Of a stretch of DNA of 35,859 bases, positions 15,583 to 22,043 are shown one piece after another. The first letter of the stretch is position 1. Every line of letters begins with the position of its first letter. The DNA comes from an archaeon (lineage in GTDB: Archaea; Nanobdellota; Nanobdellia; Woesearchaeales; UBA11576), in assembly GCA_020052935.1 (NCBI GenBank), contig JAGVOD010000060.1:1-35859 (forward strand). Direction: 5' to 3'. The position numbers and the translations under genes were made by a program. Under the pieces are notes generated by a model. It was not told the origin of the DNA. It saw nothing but the letters and a program-made list of their open reading frames with translations, and did no database searches.

Positions 15583-16725
15583 ATGAAAGGTCTCATAGTC
15601 ACACATCCGGGAATGGAGGCTGTTTCTGGAAAGGAAGTCAAGGAGCTTATCGACGCTGACTGTAAGGTCTCGCCGTCTGTGGCGTTGTTCGATGCGAAGA
15701 AGCTGGAGGATTTCCTTGTCCTGGCCTATCGTTCCCAGTCTGCGATCAAGGTTGTCTGCTTGCTTATTTCCTGTCCTGTCAAGAAGCTGGATGATATCTT
15801 GCCGAAGATAAAGTCGCTTGATCTTTCAGGATGGCTTAAGGGCAAGTCTTTTGTCGTGAGGAGCAAGGTCATCGGCAACGATTCTGTGGATACGATGGAG
15901 TCTGAGCGGGAGATAGGGACTGTTATCTATGAGAAGTATTCCGAGAGTCTCGACGCCAAAGTGAATCTTGACCACCCTGATGTGCCGTTCTTTGCTTATG
16001 TCTATGCCAACACATTCTATTTTGGCGTTGATTTCGCGGGTTTTGATGTCAGCAAGCGCAACTACAGGATATTCTGCCAGTCTGATTCGATAAAAGGCAC
16101 TGTCGCGTACGCTCTTGTCCGTCTCGCAGGGTATGATGGCAAGCAGTCGTTGATTGATCCTTTCTGCCAGTCCGGCACCGTCGCTATCGAGGCCGCGTTC
16201 TTCGCTTCCAGGAAGCCGATAAACTTCTACAGCAAGGAAGAATTTGCGTTCCGCAAGTTTCCCCAGTTCGAGAAGTTTGACTTTGACAAGTTCTTTGCCA
16301 AGCAGGACAAATTCTCTGAAGGGGATACAGGGATAATATGTTCTGACTCGCAGCAGAGGCATGTGAAGGCTGCGGAGAAGAACGCGAAGATCGCCGGCCT
16401 GAATAAGATCCTGAGGTTCTCTCGCCTTGACGTCGAGTGGCTCGACACGAAGTTCGAGAAGAATTCAGTAGACCTCATCGTGTCTAATCCGCCGAAGGTC
16501 TCACGCCTTCTCACGGAAAAAGGTCTCGACAAGATATTCCAGGAATTCTTCTACACAGCAGACTTCATCCTGAAGCCCAAGGGCAAGATAATCATTCTCG
16601 TGAAGAGCTATGCCCAGATACTGAACCAGGCCCAGCGCTACAACTTCATGCTGAAATCAAAGTTCCCCGTATTCCAGGGCAAGGAAGAGTTCAACATCCT
16701 CATCTTCGAGAAAGAGAAGAAGTGA
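15583..16725 (+). CDS. THUMP-type RNA guanine-N2 methyltransferase (Trm14/RlmL-like)
   Basis: 380 residues. The N-terminal half looks like a THUMP domain with its ferredoxin-like lead (GLIVTHPGMEAVSGKEVKELI). The C-terminal half is a Rossmann methyltransferase: DPFCQSGTVAIEAA (most relatives have DPFCGSGT, so one Gly is Gln), CSDSQQRHVKAAEKNAKIAGL, and the catalytic SNPPK motif of N2-guanine enzymes. Likely makes m2G in tRNA or rRNA; the site cannot be told. The ATG at 15583, one base after the gyrA stop, is preferred over the track ATG at 15568, because family members begin near LIVTxPGME. Cotranscribed with gyrA. Confidence 0.87.
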   Translation: MKGLIVTHPGMEAVSGKEVKELIDADCKVSPSVALFDAKKLEDFLVLAYRSQSAIKVVCLLISCPVKKLDDILPKIKSLDLSGWLKGKSFVVRSKVIGNDSVDTMESEREIGTVIYEKYSESLDAKVNLDHPDVPFFAYVYANTFYFGVDFAGFDVSKRNYRIFCQSDSIKGTVAYALVRLAGYDGKQSLIDPFCQSGTVAIEAAFFASRKPINFYSKEEFAFRKFPQFEKFDFDKFFAKQDKFSEGDTGIICSDSQQRHVKAAEKNAKIAGLNKILRFSRLDVEWLDTKFEKNSVDLIVSNPPKVSRLLTEKGLDKIFQEFFYTADFILKPKGKIIILVKSYAQILNQAQRYNFMLKSKFPVFQGKEEFNILIFEKEKK

Positions 16726-16736
16726 ATAAAAAATTG

Positions 16737-16907
16737 GTATTTGTTTAGCTATTTCTGGCAGCACCACCGCAGGTTATGCGAAGCGTTTCTCTAGGAGAAG
16801 AATTGCACCGACAAGGGGGATGCCCCCTACGGGGAACGTCGGTGTCGCAGAATTAATCTACAAGCGTAGCCCTGCGTGGTGCTGCTTAATGTGAGCTAAA
16901 CAAATAC
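16737..16907. mobile_element. Interspersed structured element, copy B, with 8-base target duplication
   Basis: 171 bases with perfect 14-base terminal inverted repeats, GTATTTGTTTAGCT (16737-16750) and AGCTAAACAAATAC (16894-16907). It is flanked on both sides by AAAAATTG (16729-16736 and 16908-16915). Inside are the outer stem GCAGCACCAC-CGCAG/CTGCG-TGGTGCTGC, GCGAAGCG (16778-16785), a TTCTC-TAG-GAGAA hairpin, the inner stem ACCGAC/GTCGGT and the core GGGGGATGCCCCCTACGGGGA. It abuts the 3' end of RNase P RNA, so RNase P transcripts may read into it. Confidence 0.82.
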
Positions 16908-16914
16908 AAAAATT

Positions 16915-17286
16915 GTAGGACCGCCATAAGCCGCCTTCTGTCACGCCCAAACAACCATGTTTCAGGTTGCGATGGCATGTCTTGACATTATACTTAGCGC
17001 AGGTAAGCTGCTTGCACAGGCCAGGGCTAGCCGTTTAATCCCTTCCTCAACGAACGTCCAGGGGTTAACTCACTTGTCTCGCGACAGGCTTCGCGCCTAT
17101 CATCCTCCATCGAGGTGGCTTCGTTTCTGAGCTGTTGCCAGCCGTTTCCGACTCTCACTTCCATGAGTGGCCACATAAGTGGGCGGACTTTCCTCAGCAT
17201 CCGAAGGATGCTGAGACCAGCCAAACTGAAAGTTTGGCGCTGCCTCAGCAATGCGTCGGATTCCGGTAGTCAACTGGCAGTCCTAC
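16915..17286 (-). ncRNA. rnpB: RNase P RNA (archaeal)
   Basis: Catalytic RNA that removes tRNA 5' leaders. On the minus strand both universally conserved P4 halves are present: GAGGAAAGTCCGCCCAC (plus-strand ~17179-17195) near the 5' part and GTGACAGAAGGCGGCTTATGG near the 3' end. Stem P1 closes the molecule: GTAGGACTGCC at the 5' end pairs with GGCGGTCCTAC at the 3' end, fixing the ends to about 17286 and 16915. Other strong hairpins are CTCAGCATCC-TTC-GGATGCTGAG and GCCAAACT-TTC-AGTTTGGC. About 372 bases, normal for type A archaeal RNA. A TATA box lies ~21 bases upstream. Confidence 0.95.
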
Positions 17287-17306
17287 GCATTATATTAGTA
17301 GGGGTG

Positions 17307-17320
17307 TGTTTAAAAAATTT
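17307..17320 (-). promoter_or_regulatory. TATA box for RNase P RNA
   Basis: The minus strand reads AAATTTTTTAAACA ending about 21 bases before the P1 stem, at standard distance from the expected start. Confidence 0.5.
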
Positions 17321-17382
17321 GTGCCTGGAATCTCGCAGAGCCACGCCCTACTCGGCTCCGCCTCGTTCGCCACCACGCCCGC

Positions 17383-17640
17383 ACGATTAACTCAAACTCC
17401 GTGAGTTTGAGGTGCCAAAAATCAGAGATTTTTGAGCATTTTTTGCGAAGCTAAACTAAGTGTCAGGAATCAAAGATTCCTGAGCACATTAAAAACCCGA
17501 AGGGTTTTAAATGAAAAACCAATTATTTCTATTACTAAATTTGCCGCAATAGCGGGCTAATTAGGCGGCGACGACTCAGGCTATGCGTGAGGTCTTACGA
17601 ACGCTTGCGTTCGAAAGAGTCGTGGCTCTGCTCGAGAAAG
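17383..17640. repeat. Array of short perfect hairpins upstream of Sec61 beta
   Basis: The ~400-base gap between the RNase P promoter and the Sec61 beta promoter has no gene but many hairpins: CTCAAACTC-CGT-GAGTTTGAG (17391-17411), CAAAAATC-AGA-GATTTTTG (17416-17434), TCAGGAATC-AAA-GATTCCTGA (17463-17483), AAAACCC-GAA-GGGTTTT (~17492-17508), then ACGACTC/GAGTCGT enclosing CGAACGC-TT-GCGTTCG. The last group could be an independent structured RNA, but no C/D, H/ACA or tRNA signature was found. Two of the hairpins are followed by GAGCA, as in the 5.5 kb cluster. Confidence 0.5.
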
Positions 17641-17672
17641 AGCTAATAAGGCGTTGGCCAGATTCCCACAAT

Positions 17673-17681
17673 CTTTAAATA
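17673..17681 (+). promoter_or_regulatory. TATA box for Sec61 beta-NAC operon
   Basis: TCTTTAAAT/CTTTAAATA lies ~24 bases ahead of the ATG at 17705, consistent with a leaderless transcript. This supports starting Sec61 beta at 17705 rather than the track start 17654. Confidence 0.55.
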
Positions 17682-17704
17682 CCTCCGCCTTCTCCTTTGT
17701 TGAC

Positions 17705-17884
17705 ATGTCAAGGCAAGATAAGGTCAATATCCCATCAGGTATGGGCGGCTTAACGCGTTATTTCGATGACTATACTTCTAACATCGAGTTGAAGCCTGGA
17801 CACGTAATCATCATTGCCGTAGTGATAATGGTTCTTATTATAATTCTGCACATGCAGGGCGGTTCTTGGCTCGGTTTAGGATAA
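17705..17884 (+). CDS. secG: Preprotein translocase subunit Sec61 beta (SecG)
   Basis: 59-residue tail-anchored subunit of the SecYE-beta protein channel. It has the conserved archaeal pattern: a short polar N-terminus with PSGMGGLTRYFDD, then a single C-terminal transmembrane helix (HVIIIAVVIMVLIIILHM) and a short outside tail. The track start adds 17 residues that overlap the TATA box and are rejected. The next gene, alpha-NAC, begins one base after the stop, so a membrane translocation subunit and a nascent-chain chaperone are made together. Confidence 0.93.
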   Translation: MSRQDKVNIPSGMGGLTRYFDDYTSNIELKPGHVIIIAVVIMVLIIILHMQGGSWLGLG

Positions 17885-17885
17885 A

Positions 17886-18224
17886 ATGATGCCTAAGATA
17901 AACCCCAGGCAGATGGCTCAGGCCATGAAGCGTCTTGGGATACAGCAGGTAGAGATTCCTGCCACTGAAGTGATAATCCGCACTGCTGACAAGGAGCTTT
18001 TTATCGAGAATCCTCAGGTCTCTAAGGTGAATATGATGGGCCAGGAGACCCTCCAGATAGTCGGGGAAATCCGAGAGCGCGAACTTTCATCCACGCCTGA
18101 AATAAGCGAGGCGGATGTGAAGACTGTGATGGAGCAGGCGCATGTCTCTGAAGAGGAGGCGAAGCGCGCTATAGAGGAGAACGGCGGTGACCTCGCAGCA
18201 GCGATATTGTCTTTCCAGAAATAG
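17886..18224 (+). CDS. nac: Nascent polypeptide-associated complex protein (alpha-NAC)
   Basis: 112-residue archaeal NAC, a homodimeric chaperone at the ribosome exit tunnel. N-terminal NPRQMAQAMKRLGIQQVEIPATEVIIRTADKELFIENPQVSKVNMMGQETLQIVGE is the NAC beta-barrel. The C-terminal EADVKTVMEQAHVSEEEAKRAIEENGGDLAAAILSF is a UBA domain with the typical GGDLAAAI. An ATG at 17889 is an equally possible start. Cotranscribed with Sec61 beta. Confidence 0.95.
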   Translation: MMPKINPRQMAQAMKRLGIQQVEIPATEVIIRTADKELFIENPQVSKVNMMGQETLQIVGEIRERELSSTPEISEADVKTVMEQAHVSEEEAKRAIEENGGDLAAAILSFQK

Positions 18225-18236
18225 TCTATTCTCATC

Positions 18237-18713
18237 ATGGACTCGTCTGAATATATCGAGCGGGCAAGGAAGAGCTTGAAGGTTGCTGAGAATATCCTGA
18301 CAAAGACGTATGCTCTGGTCAATGATCCGAAGATAATACTTGCTGTCGCTGAGGATATATATTCTGCTCTTGTGTTCAGTGTTGAGGCAGTCCTTCGTCA
18401 TCATGACATCTTCTTCAATGATGATTTTGGCTCGAAATTTGCGGCGTTCAAGAAACTGGCTGCGGAGAAGGGTTTCAAAGATGATGACATCTCGATGCTG
18501 GCTGATTTCAACAGGATAATCAGGGAGCATGAGGCTAGTCCTGTTGAGTTCTCTCGCAAGGACTGTTTTGTCATCTGCGATGGGGATTACAGGTGTGATG
18601 TCATCTCCTTGGTGGATATGCAAAAGTATTTATTTAGAGCGAGATTATTCGTTGAAAAGGCAGGATCTGCACTTATCAGGAGAGATGGGCCAAGAAATGA
18701 GCGAATATCTTGA
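18237..18713 (+). CDS. Helical HEPN-like protein, first of tandem paralogues
   Basis: 158 residues, mainly alpha-helical: YIERARKSLKVAENILTKTYALVNDPKIILAVAEDIYSALVFSVEAVL, then a polar middle and VEFSRKDCFVICDGDYRCDVISLVDMQKYLFRARLFVEKA. The pattern of long antiparallel helices resembles HEPN domains, but the RxxxxH catalytic motif of toxin-type HEPN nucleases is not seen. It is paralogous to the next gene (shared [DE]FSR, then a beta-hairpin, then a C-terminal helix). It lies 12 bases after NAC and overlaps the next gene by 29 bases. Function unknown. Confidence 0.75.
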   Translation: MDSSEYIERARKSLKVAENILTKTYALVNDPKIILAVAEDIYSALVFSVEAVLRHHDIFFNDDFGSKFAAFKKLAAEKGFKDDDISMLADFNRIIREHEASPVEFSRKDCFVICDGDYRCDVISLVDMQKYLFRARLFVEKAGSALIRRDGPRNERIS

Positions 18714-19155
18714 AGAAGCTAAGGAAGAGCTGAAGCGTGCAGACCACCTGATTTTCGTCAGTTTGAAGTATACACGTACGTGCGATGTTATAAAGCACGT
18801 GATTGATCGTCTCATAAACTGCATAGACTTCTCCTTTACTGCCTTGCTGGAGCATCTCAAGGAGCAGGGCAAGATAGATGAGGTGCCTAAAGCGCCCATA
18901 CCGAAGGCAGACCTTGCTAAGAAGCTTTTTCCTGATGATGAGCTGATCATGGAATTTGCTGAGTTCTTCAAGAGGCTCAGGAAGATCAGCAAGGCTGATT
19001 TCTCCCGCGAATGCGAGTTCCGCCGCCATGTCGCCATGACTGTTGTCGTCGATAATGAGATAATCAAGATTGACATAGACATAATAACTGATTATTTCAA
19101 GCGCACTAAGGACTTCTTCGCCAGGATCCAGGGAGTGATCGAGCCGCAGAGTTAG
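18685..19155 (+). CDS. Helical HEPN-like protein, second of tandem paralogues
   Basis: 156 residues from ATG 18685, chosen for AGGAG just upstream and because the longer track form is out-of-frame sequence of the previous gene. MSEYLEEAKEELKRADHLIFVSLKYTRTCDVIKHVIDRLINCIDFSFTALL matches the helical start of its neighbour. ADFSREC...VVVDNEIIKIDIDIITDYFKRTKDFFARI matches its end. Overlapping reading frames imply translational coupling and perhaps a heterodimer. No catalytic motif recognised. Confidence 0.75.
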   Translation: MGQEMSEYLEEAKEELKRADHLIFVSLKYTRTCDVIKHVIDRLINCIDFSFTALLEHLKEQGKIDEVPKAPIPKADLAKKLFPDDELIMEFAEFFKRLRKISKADFSRECEFRRHVAMTVVVDNEIIKIDIDIITDYFKRTKDFFARIQGVIEPQS

Positions 19156-19178
19156 TTATTCCTGCATCAAATGCTTGG

Positions 19179-19354
19179 GTTCTATCTATAGAGTGGCCAG
19201 TGCCACCGCCAACATTGCGAAGCGTTTCTTAGCAGAATGAATCACACCGACAAGGGGGACGCCCCCTACGGGGAATGTCGGTATCAGTGAGCACAGCCAC
19301 AAGCGTAGCCTGGCGTGGCACTGGCCGAAGTGAAGCTGAGTCTCCTGACAGAGC
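19179..19354. mobile_element. Interspersed structured element, copy C, with 11-base target duplication
   Basis: 176 bases flanked by exact CAAATGCTTGG (19168-19178 and 19355-19365). Ends are imperfect inverted repeats (GTTCTATC/GACAGAGC). Outer stem GGCCAGTGCCAC-CGCCA/TGGCG-TGGCACTGGCC, marker GCGAAGCG (19217-19224), inner stem ACCGACA/TGTCGGT, core GGGGGACGCCCCCTACGGGGA, then AAGCGTAGCC. The right duplication directly abuts the TATA box of the membrane-protein gene at 19401, so the insertion sits just outside that promoter. Confidence 0.83.
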
Positions 19355-19369
19355 CAAATGCTTGGAAAC

Positions 19370-19379
19370 CTTTATTAAT
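19370..19379 (+). promoter_or_regulatory. TATA box for the membrane protein at 19401
   Basis: CTTTATTAAT lies 22-31 bases ahead of the ATG at 19401, consistent with leaderless transcription and with rejecting the longer track ORF. Confidence 0.5.
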
Positions 19380-19400
19380 GCCGTTTCTTCTGTTTTCTTC

Positions 19401-19937
19401 ATGCCGAAGAGTCTTCGCCAGAGATTGCTTGAAAAGGGGTGGACAGAGGAAGAGATAGCGAAGACGATGAACGTTCTTTATTCTGATGAGAAGAGGGACA
19501 AGCACATCGGATTCACTAAGGCGACTCATCCTATAATATACTGGGTCGGCCTGGTCATAGCCATCATCGGGAACCTTCTTCTGTCTGTCGCATTGATACC
19601 TTTCCTGATGATACTCAATTCTGCCCAGCTGTACGTGATACTTGGCATAATAGGGTTGGTGTTCGGGGCGATGTTCAGTCTGATATTGAAGGATATAGAG
19701 CACGTCGACCAGACGCACCACGTGATGGCAGGCATGTTCATACCGTCGATAGCGCTCATAACCGTCTATGTGATGGTCAGTGTCGCCAACCGCTTCAATG
19801 AGCTCATCAATAACCCTAACCCTCACAACGCGATACTGTTGAGCGTCATATACCTGATATGTTTCAGTGCACCTTACTTCTTCTACAAGGTCCGCGATCT
19901 CGCTTGGGAGTGGAAGCACAAAGCGCAATCCTCTTAG
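19401..19937 (+). CDS. Small multi-pass membrane protein
   Basis: 178 residues from the ATG at 19401; the track ORF starts at 19275 inside the mobile element and is too long. The N-terminal ~40 residues are soluble and may form a short helical domain (LRQRLLEKGWTEEEIAKTMNVL). Four hydrophobic segments follow: YWVGLVIAIIGNLLLSVALIPFLMI, LYVILGIIGLVFGAMFSLIL, VMAGMFIPSIALITVYVMVSV and AILLSVIYLICFSAPYFF. A His/Asp-rich loop (KDIEHVDQTHH) lies between the second and third. No family recognised. Confidence 0.78.
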   Translation: MPKSLRQRLLEKGWTEEEIAKTMNVLYSDEKRDKHIGFTKATHPIIYWVGLVIAIIGNLLLSVALIPFLMILNSAQLYVILGIIGLVFGAMFSLILKDIEHVDQTHHVMAGMFIPSIALITVYVMVSVANRFNELINNPNPHNAILLSVIYLICFSAPYFFYKVRDLAWEWKHKAQSS

Positions 19938-19964
19938 AGTTCTGTGTTTTGGCCTAATCAAAAC

Positions 19965-19975
19965 TTTTATAAACA
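19965..19975 (+). promoter_or_regulatory. TATA box for tRNA-His
   Basis: CTTTTATAAAC lies 26-36 bases upstream of the tRNA-His 5' end at 20001. Confidence 0.55.
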
Positions 19976-20000
19976 ACTCTCGAACACAAAAAACCTAGAT

Positions 20001-20119
20001 GGCGGTAGTGGTGTAACCTGGCAGCACAAAGGACTGTGGCGCTTTGCGCAGATATCCTTCGGTCCGAGTTCAAATAACTGGTTGTAAAAATAACCGGTTT
20101 GAAAGTCTCGGCTATCGCT
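20001..20119 (+). tRNA. tRNA-His(GTG) with two insertions: anticodon-loop intron and T-loop hairpin
   Basis: Acceptor GCGGTAG (20002-20008) pairs with CTATCGC (20112-20118), one G-U pair. The extra G-1 expected for tRNA-His is encoded at 20001. D-stem GTGT/GCAC; anticodon stem AAGGA/TCCTT; anticodon GTG at 20036-20038. A 14-base insertion (20040-20053) follows position 37, the canonical intron site. The T-stem CCGAG (20064-20068) pairs with CTCGG (20107-20111), but its loop is 38 bases instead of 7. The extra ~31 bases fold as CTGGTT/AACCGG with flanking TTCAAA/TTTGAA. The discriminator is T rather than the usual C. TATA box at correct distance. Confidence 0.85.
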
Positions 20120-20127
20120 TTTCAATA

Positions 20128-20138
20128 GTTTTATATAG
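20128..20138 (+). promoter_or_regulatory. Probable TATA box for the ribosomal protein/RNAP operon
   Basis: AGTTTTATATA follows the tRNA-His gene and precedes uS13 by ~117 bases. The leader contains a CACC-TTTT-GGGTG hairpin and a second AT-rich box (GGGTTTTAAACA, ~20198-20210) nearer the start. Which box is used cannot be decided from sequence. Confidence 0.35.
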
Positions 20139-20254
20139 AACCCAGAATTTGGATAGTTTATAAGTAAACCCGAGTTCAAAGGCTTTTTGGGCGCGTCTAG
20201 GGTTTTAAACACCTTTTGGGTGTAAATAACGCCTTCTAAGCCTTATTAGCGAAA

Positions 20255-20782
20255 ATGGAACCAAAAAAGGAATTTGTAGAAGTAAAGAAGGATTATAGGC
20301 ACATAGTACGCGTGGCGAACACAGATTTAGACGGCTCTAAACCTGTTTATCATGCTCTAAACAAGATAAAGGGCGTTAGCTTCATGTTTGCGAACGCTCT
20401 CTGTAAGATATCTAATATTGATAGGTACAAGAAAGCAGGCCAGCTCAATGAGGCAGAGATAAAGAAGATCAACGAGCTCCTTTTGGAGCCTTCTAAGTAT
20501 GGTTTCCCTGTCTGGATGCTGAACAGGAGGAAGGACGTTGAGACTGGTGATGACATGCACCTCCTTGGTGCGGATCTTACATTCCAGGTCGACAATGACA
20601 TAAAGCTCATGAAGAAGATACGCTCCTACAAGGGAGTCAGGCACATGCTAGGCCAGCCAGTACGCGGCCAGAGCACCAAGAGCAACTTCAGGAACAAGAG
20701 AGGCAAGAAAGGCAGCCTAGGTGTTCATAGGAACAAAACAGCAGCTCCTGCTGCCAAAGCCCCTGCTAAGGAGAAGAAGTAA
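20255..20782 (+). CDS. rps13: Small ribosomal subunit protein uS13
   Basis: 175 residues. Head protein of the 30S subunit that contacts the P-site tRNA and the inter-subunit bridge. Typical archaeal sequence: HIVRVANTDLDGSKPVYHALNKIKGVSFMFANALCKI, helix-two-turn-helix, and the basic RSYKGVRHMLGQPVRGQSTKSNFRNKRGKK tail. The very C-terminus is an Ala/Lys/Pro-rich extension (AAPAAKAPAKEKK). First gene of the conserved archaeal operon, 10 bases before uS4. Confidence 0.97.
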   Translation: MEPKKEFVEVKKDYRHIVRVANTDLDGSKPVYHALNKIKGVSFMFANALCKISNIDRYKKAGQLNEAEIKKINELLLEPSKYGFPVWMLNRRKDVETGDDMHLLGADLTFQVDNDIKLMKKIRSYKGVRHMLGQPVRGQSTKSNFRNKRGKKGSLGVHRNKTAAPAAKAPAKEKK

Positions 20783-20792
20783 GGACTGAAAA

Positions 20793-21473
20793 ATGGGCGA
20801 TCCAAAAAAAACAAGGAAGAAGTATAGTACTCCAGGCCATCCGTGGCAGCGGGCCAGGATAGAGGAGGAAGCTAAGCTTATGCAGGAGTATGGCTTCAAG
20901 AACAAGAGGGAGATATGGAAGATGGGCTCTTTCTTGCGAGATGCTACCGCTCAGGCAAAGAAGCTCGTTACGCTCGCAGGTCCGCAGGCAGAGAAAGAGA
21001 AATCTTCGTTGCTTTCAAGGCTGAAGAAGTATGGGCTGTTGAAACCAGAGGCTGCTCTCGACGCTGTTCTTTCAATCTCACTGCGCGATGTTCTGGAGAG
21101 GAGACTCCAGACAGTCGTATACAAGAAGACTCTTGCCAACACCATAAAGCAGGCAAGGCAGTTCATAACCCACGAGCAGATATGCGTCGCAGGGAAGGTT
21201 GTCACTTCTCCGTCTTACCTTGTTCATCTTAGCGAGGAGAACCAGATAGGGTTCAGACCGAACTCCAAGCTCAGTAATCCTGAACATCCTGAAAGGGCTG
21301 CTGCAAGAAAAGCCAAGGAGAAGGAGGCCAAGGAGACTGTTGTGGATAAAGGCGAGCGCTCTGAACCAAAGCAAGAGAAGAGAGAGCACAAGGGGCAAAA
21401 AGAAGGGAAAACAGAAGAAAAGCCCAAGCGCCCTAAGAAGAAGAAAGAGGAAGCTAAGGAGGGCGGGCAATAA
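20793..21473 (+). CDS. rps4: Small ribosomal subunit protein uS4 with charged C-terminal extension
   Basis: 226 residues. Primary 16S rRNA binding protein of the body. Residues ~1-175 match archaeal uS4 including the S4 RNA-binding segment ([42 protein letters not shown]). The last ~55 residues are a low-complexity Lys/Glu tail ([13 protein letters not shown]...[16 protein letters not shown]), far longer than in most archaea and likely disordered. The final A of its TAA stop is the first base of the uS11 ATG. Confidence 0.96.
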   Translation: MGDPKKTRKKYSTPGHPWQRARIEEEAKLMQEYGFKNKREIWKMGSFLRDATAQAKKLVTLAGPQAEKEKSSLLSRLKKYGLLKPEAALDAVLSISLRDVLERRLQTVVYKKTLANTIKQARQFITHEQICVAGKVVTSPSYLVHLSEENQIGFRPNSKLSNPEHPERAAARKAKEKEAKETVVDKGERSEPKQEKREHKGQKEGKTEEKPKRPKKKKEEAKEGGQ

Positions 21474-22042
21474 TGGCTGACGAGAAGCAGGAGCCGAAGG
21501 AGCAGCAGGTAAAGCCTGCTGAGAAGCCAAGACCTGCGCCGAAGCAAGAAGCCAGGCCCGAACAGAAGCTTGAGCAGAAGCCTGAACAGAATCCTGAGCA
21601 GAGGCCTGAGCAAAGGCCAGACTACAGGAGCGATAGGCCTAGGTTTGAGCGCAGGCAGATAAGATGGGGTCTCTGTCACATATTCTCATCTTTCAATAAT
21701 ACTATTATTCATATCACAGACATAACTGGCACCGAGTCCATCGCTCGCACATCCGGCGGTCAGGTCGTGAAGTCTGACAGGATGGAGTCTTCTCCGACAG
21801 CAGCCATGATGGCAGCTAAGCGGGCTGCAGAGATTGCGATTGAACGTGGCATAACAGGCATTCATGTTAATATCCGGGCTCCGGGTGGGCATTCAGGCCC
21901 CAGTTCTCCAGGTCCGGGCGCCCAGGCAGCAGTCAGGGCATTGTCCAGGATGGGATTGAAGATAGGTATAATCCAGGACGTGACTCCTGTCCCGCATGAT
22001 GGCTGCAGGAAGAAGGGCGGTAGGAGAGGCAGAAGGGTTTAA
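21473..22042 (+). CDS. rps11: Small ribosomal subunit protein uS11 with PEQ-repeat N-terminal extension
   Basis: 189 residues. The conserved uS11 fold starts near residue 63 ([33 protein letters not shown]) and ends [18 protein letters not shown]. uS11 sits on the platform at the mRNA exit. The first ~62 residues are an unusual low-complexity run of Pro/Glu/Gln/Lys repeats ([21 protein letters not shown]). Its start overlaps the uS4 stop by one base and no later ATG lies before the conserved domain, so the extension appears genuine. Confidence 0.96.
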   Translation: MADEKQEPKEQQVKPAEKPRPAPKQEARPEQKLEQKPEQNPEQRPEQRPDYRSDRPRFERRQIRWGLCHIFSSFNNTIIHITDITGTESIARTSGGQVVKSDRMESSPTAAMMAAKRAAEIAIERGITGIHVNIRAPGGHSGPSSPGPGAQAAVRALSRMGLKIGIIQDVTPVPHDGCRKKGGRRGRRV

Positions 22043-22043
22043 G

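Noticed and set aside
17027-17390. ORFs on both strands at 17.0-17.4 kb
   Set aside because: They overlap RNase P RNA; the conserved P4 halves and P1 stem show that this is an RNA gene.
17530-17640. Possible H/ACA or C/D guide RNA before Sec61 beta
   Set aside because: Stable stems exist, but no ACA, C or D box could be placed; kept only as an unassigned hairpin array.
20120-20254. Second tRNA after tRNA-His, because of CCCGAGTTCAAAGG
   Set aside because: A T-arm-like string occurs, but no acceptor, D or anticodon stems could be formed around it.
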